From NCBI RefSeq assembly GCF_000226095.1, contig NC_016473.1, positions 3,906,001-3,970,000 on the forward strand: a stretch of 64,000 bases of DNA. Reading direction: 5' to 3'. The position numbers and the translations under genes were made by a program. The notes below the pieces were generated by a model. That model saw nothing but the letters and a program-made list of their open reading frames with translations, did no database searches and had not been told where the DNA came from. The stretch comes from Thermothelomyces thermophilus ATCC 42464 (Eukaryota; Ascomycota; Sordariomycetes; Sordariales; Chaetomiaceae). Below are positions 49,093 through 59,960 of the stretch, in pieces; the first letter of the stretch is position 1; each line of letters opens with the position of its first letter.

Positions 49093-49528
49093 GCTTGAAC
49101 TATCTAAGTACCTTGCCTTCTAATCTTATAGCTATATAGAGAACTTTAGCTTTATTATCTAGAAACTTGTCGTTATTAAGCTAGAAGTAGGATCAGAGGT
49201 TTATTAGGAATCCTATAAGGTCTTCCTTAGTTCCTCTATATTTACTAGGTAGTTTGATCTTAATATAGCTTGCTTTGGCGCCCTCGAGTGCCTTAATTTT
49301 AGTATAGGCCTTGTTAACTAGTTTCTACAAGTGCTTTTCGCCATTCTCAAGTTCCTTAATTCGAGCTTAAGTAGCCTTATCTCTCTAGTCTAACTCCTAG
49401 ATTTGCTAATAGAGTTAACTAAGCTAGGTAAACAGCTATTTAGCTATAACGTTAGTAGCTATATCGATATCAAGGTCAAAGTTACCTCTGTTCTAAACTA
49501 TAATAGAACAAAAGGAGTAGTAATAATG
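49093..49528 (-). pseudogene. Gypsy A gag, N-terminal remnant and leader
   Basis: This 436-bp piece continues A's internal sequence beyond the insertion of B. It is the same sequence, with transitions, as B's 48189-48630 segment. It contains the gag start region, with stops. Confidence 0.75.
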
Positions 49529-49980
49529 TATAATAAACCTAACTTAGACTTCTTTTAAAAGGGTTTAGACAAAGGTAGATTAAGCGGGACAAGTAGGCAG
49601 GTTGTCTAAGGGATTTAGTAAAGCTAAAGGGTTTATAATAATACTAGAGTTATCTCTTATAGTAATTAGCAATACTTGTTATAAGTATTGTAATTGTAAT
49701 TATTACTACTAGTAAACTCCTAGAGTCTACTATAATAAGCGACTATTTATATATATATATACTTCTGTTAGTTGCTTATAGTCCCTTTCTATCCTATCCT
49801 TAGATCGCCTTTAGTAGCTAGTTATCCTTTGCTATCTTTCCCTTTTTGGCAATTGTTTGCCTGTAGTAGCCCGTGCTCCCTAGCGATCCCGTGTCAGCCT
49901 TGCTTCGTGCCCTTTTTGATTGGTGGCTCATTTAGCCTGCTGTACCCCACCGGGTCGTGGTATATGGTTGGCTTGTAACG
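49529..49980 (-). repeat. Gypsy A 5' LTR (right copy), 452 bp
   Basis: It begins TATAATAAACC (the family's TGTGACGAACC after transitions) and ends at 49980, directly before the second GTACC. Its left half is strongly mutated and its right half (after about 49800) much less, which is uneven within one LTR. Confidence 0.85.
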
Positions 49981-49985
49981 GTACC

Positions 49986-50748
49986 TAGGAGTAGAATCCT
50001 ATATGAGAATGAGACGTTGATCAGGATCCTTATAAGAAAGTCAAATCTATCTATCGATGATTAGAACTATATACTGATAGTAAGAATCAACATTAATAGT
50101 TCTCTAATCCTTTTCCTAGAAGATCCCTAGTCCTTTCCCAGAACTAAAGAAGCAGCCCTAGAACATCTAGCCTCTCTTCTGTTAATACTTTTTGACAATA
50201 TAAGTAGGATCCTATTCCTCGCCTGGCCGCCGAGTAACGAAGACTCTCCGGTGACAACTACCAAAAACCTAGGTCTCGTCAGTCCAGAGAATCTTACTCT
50301 ATTACTTAGAGGTCTAGTTAAGATGTTCTCGTGCCTAGGCTAATCGAAGTTATCGGTTCTTTTTAAAAATAGGAGGCTTCATCCGGGCAATATAACGTCG
50401 GAAGCCAAGACGGTAAAGTGCTTTCTTAATTGCCTAGACTCTATATCGGTTCTCAAAAAGAGTTATCGATAGTTGATAAAAAGGCATTCTTCTCCCCTCA
50501 CGAGATCCGGTAATAAATGTAATAAGTTCTTTTTCTTCTTCTTCGGTTAAGGAACGTAGCCGGCTAGAGCGTTTCGTAACTATTATTATTCTAGAGCGAA
50601 TGACGCCTCGGATTTGCATCTTTGTAAAGCCTGTCAGGGTTGCAATCTCGGATGGACCTTTCTTGGCATTATAGTAAAGAGTATAAATATAGAGCTTATC
50701 CTCGTCGATAAGATGTTTTGTATAGGGGGAGTCTGTATTACGTGGCAT
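49986..50748 (-). pseudogene. Tc1 transposase, N-terminal and central part
   Basis: Starting at the ATG at 50748, an open stretch of 104 codons holds a helix-turn-helix DNA-binding region (GPSEIATLTGFTKMQIRGVI). After the first stop the same frame continues with LWTDETWVFG (first catalytic Asp), MFWGCF and, next to the insertion, the second Asp in a DNAP-type motif changed to DSTP. Stops stand where Gln or Trp are expected. Gypsy A lies five codons after the second Asp. Confidence 0.86.
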
Positions 50749-50891
50749 CTTTAGATTTCCGAGAAGTCTGTAGAAGAATTTTGTTAGGCCAATTACTAGG
50801 AAAAATAGGTAGGAGTGACCTGAGAGGATTATCGGTGAGACCCCTGTCGGTACCTGGACAGGGGGTGAAACTTTGGCTCGCTACCATAGTA

Positions 50892-51632
50892 GAGGTGGGA
50901 CCAGACCGACAAGGTCTGGTCAGGTTAGAGGAAGCGGGCAGAGGCGGAATCTCCCACGTGAGACCATGTTGGTGCATCATCATCAAGGTTGTAAGGTACC
51001 GTGGGCAGCACACGCCAAAGCAACCAGCTTCATTCTGTACCTGCAGTGTAAGATCTTCATATCGGCTTGGTATCCAACCCTTTCTCGTACTCTTCTGTGG
51101 TGAACATTCTGCCAAGAAACTTTGAGCGAGACCCATGACCGCAAACGGGTTGGGTACTCATTGACTAATCAGGAGGGGTTGGGTACTCCAAACATTTCCC
51201 GAAAGGATAAAGAATGAGTGGTATCATTTGGCCCGTCCGGGAGCTCGCGTCTCATAAATGAATCATCAAATAAAGAGAATATAAGGAAGAATCGACAAGG
51301 AAGGACAGACACGGGAGGAAGAAAACGGAGAAAAAAGCCTCGAATAGAACACACACACACACACACGTACAGAGAGAGAGAGAGAGAGAGAGAGAAACAG
51401 ACAAACTATAACTGATCCTTCAACACGGTCTCTTGCCCTATCCCAGGGTGACGACGGCATACCCATGCCACCAACGTACACAATTCCGAGACATCATCAG
51501 CTAGTATTCAGCTGATGTAGGGCAGCAGCCCTAGGATAGATATCCAAAACGTTAGGTGTCGTGCTGCGATGGCGCTCGACTCGAGGCGTGACCGTGATTT
51601 ACGGTTCAAACGGAGGTGAGGCGTGAAAGTTA
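50892..51632. other. Spacer between the transposon block and the DUF6590 gene
   Basis: Composition returns to host level immediately after the Tc1 end. An AC run (about 51350-51366) followed by a GA run (about 51371-51394) forms a compound microsatellite. No exon was seen. Confidence 0.6.
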
Positions 51633-53569
51633 TCAACGCCGTCTCTTCCTTTCCCAGCAGGTATCAACCGCGGGAATGACGATATTCTGGAAGTCGTCCT
51701 GTTCGACACTGCCAATAAAGAAGACGCGGAAGTTGTGCTCGATAGTAGTGAGCTTCGCATAATTGACGCGTGACTCCTTTACGAGCTTTTCTGTCCTCTC
51801 GTATAACCTGACTCGCACCGGGCTGAAGCCCAGCTGGGGCTCGCCTGGAAGCATCCGAGGCTTTGTCCCTGTCTGGTAGACGATTCCGTGTTTAGAGGGT
51901 TTCACCCCCCTTTTGAGGCAACCCTGGCGTTCGTACGTCAAAATCGGCCTGGGCAGCAGGGTCAGCAACGCAAGAATGAGCCTTTCTCGAGAAATGGGGA
52001 AATGCTCACACACAAGTGCAATGCCCTTCATCGTTTGCCACCACGATGAATCGCCGATAACCTTGATAGAAGGGCATCCCGTTCTGTTCAACTGGAATTT
52101 GATGCGTCATTACCTCACTTCTTGGCCCCCCGGCGCCTCTGGGTTCACACCAAAGAATCTTGAAAACCTATCAGGAGAATGTGTTGGCGGTACTGATGTC
52201 AGAAGTACGGCGGGCAGTGTTGCTCACCTCGCCAGGCTGGAATCGCGAAGAACGCTCGACAACAAATCCTGAACGGGTTCAATATTGCGTGGTTATGGAC
52301 GGATAGAGAAGGGCACTCACCACCGTGAATGTTAGGTTCTCTTTCCTCATAGTTGCCATCACCATCAACGGCAGAGTCCTGATACTGATAACCTTGGGGC
52401 ACCGTAGTTCCCGCTGGCTGCTGGGTAGGACGATTCGATGGATCTCGATCATTGTCTCGGACGGAACCGTCGTGCGAATTGATCTGCGCTGCCCACGCCG
52501 AGGGCAATCCCCCTCTTGTGTAAAATGAGTCAACATCACCAGTCAAATAGGGGTTGACTTCCGACATCGCGGTATGAAATAGTTGTTCGTTGGAGTTGTC
52601 GGGCTCGTTGGGGCCTTTGGGGTTTGAGACGGATGCAGTCAGTCACACCGGGTTTCATCTGCCAGAGGGGGGATCGGGAGTGGGGGCGGCTTCTTACTAC
52701 GGGCCATAGACATATGATTGTAGTCGTCTTCTTCTTCTGCCGTCAAGTCGGCCGTAGCAGCAGATCGCGAAACCGTCTCAGATTCGAAACCAGAGTCGTG
52801 CCTACCACGGACATATTGTCCTGGACTGGACGATGCCGCTTCTTCCGTTGTTTCGGCTGACGACAGTGCCCTCCAGTTAGCGCACGAGTTCCCATAGGTG
52901 AGACTGAGGGTTATCTTACGTTGACCAAATAGCGGCTCTGCACCTGAGCTTGGTGGGGAAGTAGTGGAATATGCCTCGTCGTGTGTCGAAGGGCCGGGTG
53001 CCGTGTTGGGACGCGCATTCTGGGTCGCATGGTCATGGTTGGAATCAGTCCTCTTCTTTCGATTATAAAACGGTTCTCGTGGCATGACAGCAACCTCGGC
53101 ATTCTCATTCCCGGCGTCTCTGGAGGGCCTTGGTCGGTTATTCTTGCCAGCGCCTTTCTCCCTGTCTTTCCCTTTGGGCTTTCCATGCGGATCGGTAGGC
53201 TTTGCCTTGCCCTTTGCGCGAGAGGCAGAATGGGTGGGCATGGGAGCTTGATCGTAAACGGTTTCCGCGACAGCGGCGCCCTCGGTGCCATTCAGGGTGC
53301 CGTAGGCGTAGGCAGAACCCTGTGGGTAGTGTGTATCTTGGTGGGCGCCGAAGTTCATGTCCTTAAAGGAAGACACAAGCTCGTCGACGTTTCCATGCGG
53401 CGTAAAAAAGTCATACTCCACATCGCCTAGCGGGAGGAACAATCAATATGGAAGATGCTCGTCTGGGAATCCTGAGGTCCATACCCTGAATATTCTGCCG
53501 CGCCTTCCACCAGCGCTTCTGGCCATCATCCCAGACCCATTCGCTCCATTCACTCCAGCCGGGATCCAT
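51633..53569 (-). CDS. DUF6590-domain protein, six exons
   Basis: Exons 53485-53569, 52701-53426, 52321-52614, 52228-52268, 52010-52167 and 51633-51948 join in frame to 539 codons plus stop, with introns of 52-86 bp bearing GT-AG ends. The N-terminus is tryptophan-rich (GWSEWSEWVWDDGQKRWWKA). Residues 30-365 are low-complexity, charged and probably disordered. Residues about 370-532 form the fungal DUF6590 domain: FVVERSSRFQPGEVFKILW, PFYQGYRRFIVVANDEGHC, PILTYERQGCLKRGVKPSKHG, ESRVNYAKL and EHNFRVFFIG. The domain is frequent in ascomycetes and its function is unknown. The exon chain was derived by hand; the good continuity of the domain across four junctions supports it. The protein ends in a basic tail ERKRRR. 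The gene is 743 bp from the end of the transposon block and appears intact. Confidence 0.85.
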
Positions 53570-56082
53570 GATGGCTATTTCCCGGGGGTGGCCTAGACCA
53601 GCAAGTACGTTTTACACCGTGGCGTCCAAGATGGGCCGGCCCAACTGGCAGCATGAGAACAGCAAGGAAAGTTGAGCGACGACGTGACGACGCTGCAAAA
53701 CCCAAGAGCACCAGACGTCTTGGTCTTCAAACGATGCGGATGTCGATGGAACGGGCCTTGTCCCGCACGCAGCACGCAGCGATCACACGGGAAGCGCTGC
53801 AAGGTCCAAAGTAAACGGACGGGCGACGATTCTGAGAGCTGGCGATAGCTTGTTCAGAAGGCTGGGGTGCTCGATAGGACCTCGAGAGCCTTGGCTGCTT
53901 CACAGAGCCGCATGGCACCACCCAGGACGTAGTTGCGGCTGGCACTAGCGGGGTCAGCACCACCCACGTTAACTGGCCGCCAGCAAGACGCGGCCTTCGG
54001 AGCCCTGGGGTAGCTACTGGCGTCGCTGGCGTTGCTGGAGCTGCTGGCGATAGATTAAATGCAACTGTCATTGGCGGGGAGGGAATTCTCGTGACACGCG
54101 GGTCCGCCCCTCATTCGCGGCGGGAATCGAACCGTCCGTCGCCGGCTGAATGGTGCTGGAGGGAGGTCGACAACAGCACGACGAGGCGCGGGCGGTGGGA
54201 AGAACCAAGTTGAGGGAATGCAGGACGCTACCCGAGGGAGGAGGGGCTTTGGGAATGATGCCTGAATGGAGGGGCAGCGTGCGATGGAGGGATTTGACAT
54301 TAGGTAGCCAAACCGGGGAGGAAGGCTGGCAAAACACGCCAATGGACGCCGTGAGGTGTAGGGCTGGCCTTCGTTCTTGGGCTCTCATTACCGGCCAACC
54401 AGCTACCTACCTACCGACCTACCTATCAAGGTAGGTATGTACTTTAGCTACTTAAAACTACTAGTAGTAGGTGGTAGGTGGCCAAGTTAGCAGGCACAAG
54501 TACGAAATACCATCTGTACATACATGTTAGGTACTGTACCATCGGGAAGGCGGGGCCAAGCCAGGCACCCCGACGAAGACCAACCGGAAACACCCTCTTG
54601 ACGGGCAACGGGCCGCGGGTAGCTCGAGTCGGTTATAATGTAACTAGATAGGTACCTAATACGTACGTACCTAGGTAGCAGGTATGTATGTACATGTCAT
54701 CCGTGTTGTAAGTAAAGGCACTTGCTCATTGAAACTTGATTGCTCGCCTTACTCGTGGCATGTCCCATGCCTGAACGCAGGACTGCATGTGGAGGACAAA
54801 GCCGAGAAGAGGGGCGCCGGGCACTTTCTTGCTCACTTGACATTGCTGCATGAGGCTGCAGACTGGCGAGTGGGAACCCGAGCGAAAGGGCCACGCTGGC
54901 TGGCGGAGCGCTCTGGGATCGTGGGTTGTTTGAGGATGGTAGATGGTACCCGCGCGTGCCACGCGAAAATACACTTTCCCAAATCGGTTGGGTGCATCCT
55001 CCCTCCACATGTGCCCCACCCACATCAGGGTCGCTGCGCGGGTCGAGCTGTGGGGACGGGGACAAACAACCAGCGCAGCGGGAGGAGATGGAGCGAACCG
55101 CTGGTGGATTAGTGGGGTCGATTGCGAACGACCTGCAGTGCATTAGTAGTGTACGCTAATGTCCTGCGTAGCCTCCAAGTTTGGACGAATATTATTACTC
55201 CATACCGTACATTCATATGCTACGTACTATATACCAACGTTATTTACGGAGGAGTATTCCATTACAGGAGCACCTTCTTTGCCTTGAAGCCTCACCAAAC
55301 CCCTGCCTGCAGAGGGTCATCGAAACTAGGGTCTCCGAGGCAGTCGGATACTCGAGACTACCTCAGCATGAATTAAGAGAGCAGGTTCTAGAGCTTCGCT
55401 GGGTTGATTTCAACAATCTCCATCCCCGGCCTCGCGCTAATATTATGCATACCAGGTGTCTCACCTAACCCATCGCGTAGGCGCACTAAAACGTTCCTAG
55501 GCTACAATAATATGGGTCTCTCCAGTTCCCCATCAGCACGCTGCACTTCGAACGCTCCGAAGTTCTGAAAGTGAAGTTCCACCTAGGTGACCAAAACAGC
55601 AAACGGCTCCGTGGAGCTTGGTTAACATCCAAGATTGCTCTTTCCTCGGCTTGCAGCTGGTTATTGTCCGGGCACTATAACAAGAGACAGCAGGGCCTGT
55701 TGAAATGAAGGAAGGCACGATAAACAGGCCAATCAGAGTAGGGTAAACCCCCAGTGAAGCTGCTGGAATTCTTGTAACTCAGCCTGCAGCGGTGTGAGCT
55801 TGGCCCAACGTGTTCCCAGTCCTGGATCGCCCTCTTTTCTCTGCGCACATCCGCAAGCCGACCGCTGAGACCAAAACAGGATGTAGCATGTAAGCATCAA
55901 GCTCGCAACAAGCGCGGCACTAGGAAATTCGAGTCTCGGCATCACCTCGTCTCGGCCTTTACCGGGGCCTGATTTTTTTTTTTTCGCATGCGCAGCCGTC
56001 GCGTACATCGACATTGCGCAGCTCTCGATGGCACGGGCTGTCGCGGGAGCTGCCCGAGAGTGGACGCGTTGTCTCGACCCAG
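53570..56082. other. Gene-poor spacer, 2.5 kb, with one unresolved coding-like stretch
   Basis: Between the divergent DUF6590 and 778-aa genes. On the minus strand, about 53867-54010, one frame reads VNVGGADPASASRNYVLGGAMRL and on to ALEVLSSTPAF-stop with C/G-ending codons like a real exon, but I could not build a gene around it. CTAC/GTAG-type runs form inverted repeats at 54405-54445. A T run lies at 55973-55983. The remainder shows nothing recognisable. Confidence 0.5.
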
Positions 56083-58419
56083 ATGGCGCCCATCATCGTC
56101 TCCGAGCCGCTTCTGCCATCTTACGGCGCGTCCGCGCACACGAGCGGATCCGACTATGATTGCATCCAGGGCCTGACCCCCACCCGCCAGTCCACACGGC
56201 CGACCCGTCCATCTGTGACCCACGTGGAGCGGTTCAAGATTGATAGCCAGCATGCCACGCAAAGCTCACTCCCGGACGCGCCGCTCGACGGTCCCGGTGG
56301 TGAGGCTGGTCGGTTTCTCAGCCCTGAGGGCTCGTCCTGTCGTCGCATCAATACGGGCGATTCTACCATCTTGTCCAAGGACCACTCGGTCGCCACGTCC
56401 CGGAACGAGTCCGGCACTGATTCTGATGACGACGGTTGCTACCACTCACCCCGAGTAGCCTCAAAATCGCCGCCGCCATCGCCGCCACCGCCGCCACCAC
56501 CGCCGGCCCGGCATCCGCCCGCCGCGCACATTGGCGGGCCGTTCCCAATTCAGGGCTTGCGGAGGCAGGATTCGGGCTCTTCCGAGTCCGAGTCGAGTGC
56601 GTCCGATGAAGCAACAAGAAGCCTGAACAGCGGTGGCGGGCGGCCCTCAGAGCTAAGAAGAATGATCGAGGCTAAGCGGAGGAGCATCCGGTTGTTGAGG
56701 CGTCGAATGGCCGACAAGCGGCTGGAAATGCGAGAACTCAGGCGCCGGATGGACGACATAGACGATGCGTTGATGCAGATCATCAGGCCTCGCCTCGCGT
56801 CCAAGGCCGCAGTCGTCCCCGCAGATGTGCTCATGGCGAGATTCAAAGAGATGCAAAAAATCAGAGACGTTTACTACACGGCAGAGGACGCGTATGAGGA
56901 CATGGAATTCGACTTGACTACGGAGGAGGCTGCGCTGGAAAGACTAGAGGACCAACCACCTCGGTCTCCCCCCAACGGGCTAGATGCCGTCCCGAAACCC
57001 CCGGCTACGGTACCACCGCCACCGCCGACAATGAAGACGTCGGGTATCGTTGTCTTCAACGAATTGGGCGACTCCTCTGATGATGACGCGAATAGTTCTG
57101 GCCCGCCAACCCCTGTCACCCTCTTCGGAATATCGGGACAGCTGCACGACGACGTCCACCCCTTGTACGAGGAGCTTCTGGAAGCGGCCGGTGAACGTCA
57201 GCTCGCCAAGGAGCACGTCGAGGACCTAGAAATGCACCGAGATAAGATCCTTTACGACCTGGAGATGCAACTCCACCGGAAACGAGTGCGCGAGAACCGA
57301 GGTAACCAAATCAGTGAGGAGGACCTCCTCTTTCTGCGGTCTTCGCTCGCCCAAGTCCCCAGCGACGCCGCCGAATTCGAGCATCGCTTTGGCATCAGCA
57401 TCACCGGAGACGAGCTCGAATTCCTCCGTAGCTACCAAGTCGTCCACGACCGCGCCCTCCTGGAACTCGACTCGGCTACCGGAACCCTCGACCGCCTCCG
57501 CTCTCTCTGCCAAAAGAAGGGCGTCATGCGCAAACACCCCTCCTACCACGAAGAAGTGGCCATATACTCAAGCTTCCCCGACTGGTCCCCCTCCCCGCAG
57601 GATGGTAACATGGCCATCGAACCGCTGCCGACGCCACCTCCCAACCCTCCCCACTTGACAAGAACAAACGCCACAAGTGCTGCTAGCCTTAGTAGTTATA
57701 CACCTACTGCTACTACTACAACCGCTCCTAACGCGGCAGCTCCACCGTCCCTCGCCCACCCACGCTTCCCCGTCCTTCTTTCGAACCCTTCGCACGTGCT
57801 GGCTCTGCTCAGCCCGCTCCAAGCGCTCGAGCGCGCTCTGCGCCTGCCCAAGGACGACCCCTCGAGCGCGCTCCGCCGGGCTGAGTGCATGAAGGAGCTG
57901 GGCATCAGCACGCTCATGACCAAGGCGGAGAACAAGGCCGACTACATCAACCAGTGGCTGATCCATCGGCTGCGCACCAGCCCTCTCGAGGCCGAGCTCC
58001 TCCTGGCCGTATGCGAGGGCACCTTTCGCGTCGTGAACCTGCGCCGCTGGCAGGAGGAGGTCCTGTATTACTGGCGTCTGGACGAGGCGGCCATCTCGCG
58101 CGCCGGGTGGGCATCGTCGGGTGCGGAGCAGGAGGAGGAGGGGAAGGGCGGGTGGCCACCGGCGGCGGCCCGAGGGAGGAGGAGGAGCAAGACGAGTTGG
58201 AAAGATCAGCAGCAGCAGCATCCGCTTGTCGGCGGCGCGGTGGGTCCCCCACCTCTGCCGATGAACGAGGACAATGCTGTGTGCAGCGTCGCGGCCAACA
58301 GAGAGGGCAATTCGGTCATTGTGGAGGAGGGAAAAGTCCGAAGTGACGGAGGACTCGGGATGCTGGGAAGCCCGGGATTACAGGGCGGGAGGACAAGGTC
58401 GGTCAAGAGTTTCGGTTGA
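56083..58419 (+). CDS. Conserved-looking hypothetical protein with coiled coil, 778 aa
   Basis: A single exon from the first in-frame ATG. Residues 1-190 are Ser/Pro-rich with a polyproline run (near 128-141) and an acidic Ser stretch (SSESESSASDE). Residues about 190-305 are strongly charged and heptad-like (RRMIEAKRRSIRLLRRRMADKRLEMRELRRRMDDID is split here only by my reading), fitting a coiled coil. A second charged helical region spans about 360-500. A more ordered block at about 590-680 (LLSPLQALERALRLPKDD, KADYINQWLIHRLRTSPLEAELLLAVCEGT, RRWQEEVLYYWRLDEA) looks like a helical domain. The tail is low-complexity with a short Gln run. I do not recognise the family. The layout suggests a scaffold-type protein, but that is inference. 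Confidence 0.78.
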   Translation: MAPIIVSEPLLPSYGASAHTSGSDYDCIQGLTPTRQSTRPTRPSVTHVERFKIDSQHATQSSLPDAPLDGPGGEAGRFLSPEGSSCRRINTGDSTILSKDHSVATSRNESGTDSDDDGCYHSPRVASKSPPPSPPPPPPPPARHPPAAHIGGPFPIQGLRRQDSGSSESESSASDEATRSLNSGGGRPSELRRMIEAKRRSIRLLRRRMADKRLEMRELRRRMDDIDDALMQIIRPRLASKAAVVPADVLMARFKEMQKIRDVYYTAEDAYEDMEFDLTTEEAALERLEDQPPRSPPNGLDAVPKPPATVPPPPPTMKTSGIVVFNELGDSSDDDANSSGPPTPVTLFGISGQLHDDVHPLYEELLEAAGERQLAKEHVEDLEMHRDKILYDLEMQLHRKRVRENRGNQISEEDLLFLRSSLAQVPSDAAEFEHRFGISITGDELEFLRSYQVVHDRALLELDSATGTLDRLRSLCQKKGVMRKHPSYHEEVAIYSSFPDWSPSPQDGNMAIEPLPTPPPNPPHLTRTNATSAASLSSYTPTATTTTAPNAAAPPSLAHPRFPVLLSNPSHVLALLSPLQALERALRLPKDDPSSALRRAECMKELGISTLMTKAENKADYINQWLIHRLRTSPLEAELLLAVCEGTFRVVNLRRWQEEVLYYWRLDEAAISRAGWASSGAEQEEEGKGGWPPAAARGRRRSKTSWKDQQQQHPLVGGAVGPPPLPMNEDNAVCSVAANREGNSVIVEEGKVRSDGGLGMLGSPGLQGGRTRSVKSFG

Positions 58420-59960
58420 AGGAGGAGCGACATCGGGGGCTCTTCCGGGATTTGATTCACGGAGCTCTGGGAGTTCCGCTATGCGGTGCATGACCGCCTT
58501 CTTTCTTTTCTTGGTCACTTTCCCTAGGTTCGACACTTTTCCCCCTGCCATCCATCCTTCTTTCTGGAAATCTTGACGTTTAACTTCGGCGACAGTGCCC
58601 GGGGATCGCGTCAACTCACGGGACTTTGCCTTTGGTTTCTTCTTCGCTTATCTTGTTCTTTTCTTATTCTTTTTTCCTTTTTTTCTTGGAAAATTAATAC
58701 TGCCTTTCGCTCAAGCTGAGGAGGGGAGTGCTACGGGCAACAGTGATGTCGTGGGACAATGAGGACGACTATTCTTGTTTGGACTCTGTGGGTTTAGAGC
58801 TCTCTTGGTACTGTACAGGGTCCTGTTGCGGCAGTCTGGCATTCAGCAACTGGGACTTTTTTTTTTTGGATTCTTATACACTGCAAGTTAACAGCTTGCT
58901 ACTATGTTTTAGTTCACTTGGTTTGATACCATGGGTCCTGGGACGGGTTGATCTGGTCTCAATGTTGGTTGCGATACCTTGCTCGATGTTTTAGTGCCTG
59001 ATATATGGGACACATGTTGCAATCGAAACGCCGAAACCTACGTCTACGCTGATTACCGTGTGCTTGTCGGCTTACACTACTCGGCTTTTTACCATGCGCT
59101 CCGAATTACAGACCATTCCAGGGGGAAGCAAGGGACTCGGTCCGTATGTGGCATATCCGGTAAGAACGTGCGCAAAGTGCCGTGTAATATCGCCGCTATT
59201 CAGGCTTGAGGCTCTTGTCATCAGATCCAAGTCACACAGTCCCCGGGCAAGGTTTACCTCTGTCGTTTTCATATGCAGGTCTAGAGTTTGTCTGCTTCCT
59301 ACGGGGTACGAGGTACGAGTCTGGCCGTGTCAGCATCTACTGGGAATGGTCTCCAGAAATGGGATGATTTGCGCTTTGGCGAAATCCGAGATTGTCGGAA
59401 AACAGTGAGTGGATGGGAGGACTGGCTTTATCAGGTGACACGAGCCCTTCCTTTTCCTTTGTGTCATTACACCAGGATTGTCCAGACACGCATATGCCAT
59501 TCACATTACTACTGCCCCCGCGGATTGGTTGTCGAGGATCAGGAAGGGCTCCCGGAGCCTTGCGCAACGAGCCCTGCTTTACGTCCACCCGGTCTTTTGC
59601 CTAGTTATTGGCTCACCGGTTCTCTTTCTGCCTTTTGCCCGGGGTCTCTATGTTTGACCTGTCTCCTCTCCGGGGCCAAGTCCGTGCCGCCCTGGAGGGT
59701 GGCACAATGGAAACCTGGGGCTGGCTAAGTGTTGAAATGCGTCCAATTTCTCTGCAGGAATGCGGAGTGGACTGGTCAAAAACCCAATGATATGGCATGT
59801 CTTAGCGCGGTAAAGTGATTAATCCATAATAAGGACCCTTCTAATTCGTGTCAACGCCACGCGCCCCGTCCCGGAGGTACTAGTTACAGAAAGTGACGAA
59901 GCCGGCAACTGATAAGGTACCACCAAGCTGTTACATCGTAGTCTCTCTTCCTTTCGTAAT
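58420..59960. other. Convergent 3' spacer, 1.5 kb
   Basis: It lies between the 3' ends of the 778-aa gene (+) and the 685-aa gene (-). T-rich tracts at about 58650-58690 and 58858-58868 may serve as 3'-end signals. No exon was recognised. Confidence 0.5.

Larger units (their letters stand above)
34516..49980 (-). mobile_element. Ty3/Gypsy chromovirus A, RIP-degraded, interrupted by element B
   Basis: Two 452-bp LTRs (34516-34967 and 49529-49980) bound it. Target duplications GTACC stand at 34511-34515 and 49981-49985. The coding order on the minus strand is gag, protease, reverse transcriptase, RNase H, integrase, chromodomain, so the right LTR is the 5' LTR. Removing element B and one TATAG copy leaves about 7.6 kb, typical of the clade. 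A purine tract (AAAGAGGGGGCAT on the minus strand) lies next to the left LTR, as expected for a polypurine tract. Confidence 0.9.
34085..50889 (-). mobile_element. Tc1/mariner element split by nested retrotransposons
   Basis: The left end reads CTATGGTA at 34085 and the right end TACCATAG up to 50889, both flanked by TA (34083-34084 and 50890-50891). The inverted ends share AAGTTT.ACCCCCTG followed by AGGTACCGACAGGGG, with some mutated positions. Without the insertion and one copy of its target duplication the element is 1335 bp, a normal size for this superfamily. It carries one gene on the minus strand, broken at 34515/49986. The ends differ from those of the 539-bp element at 2698, so this is a separate family. 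Confidence 0.88.
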
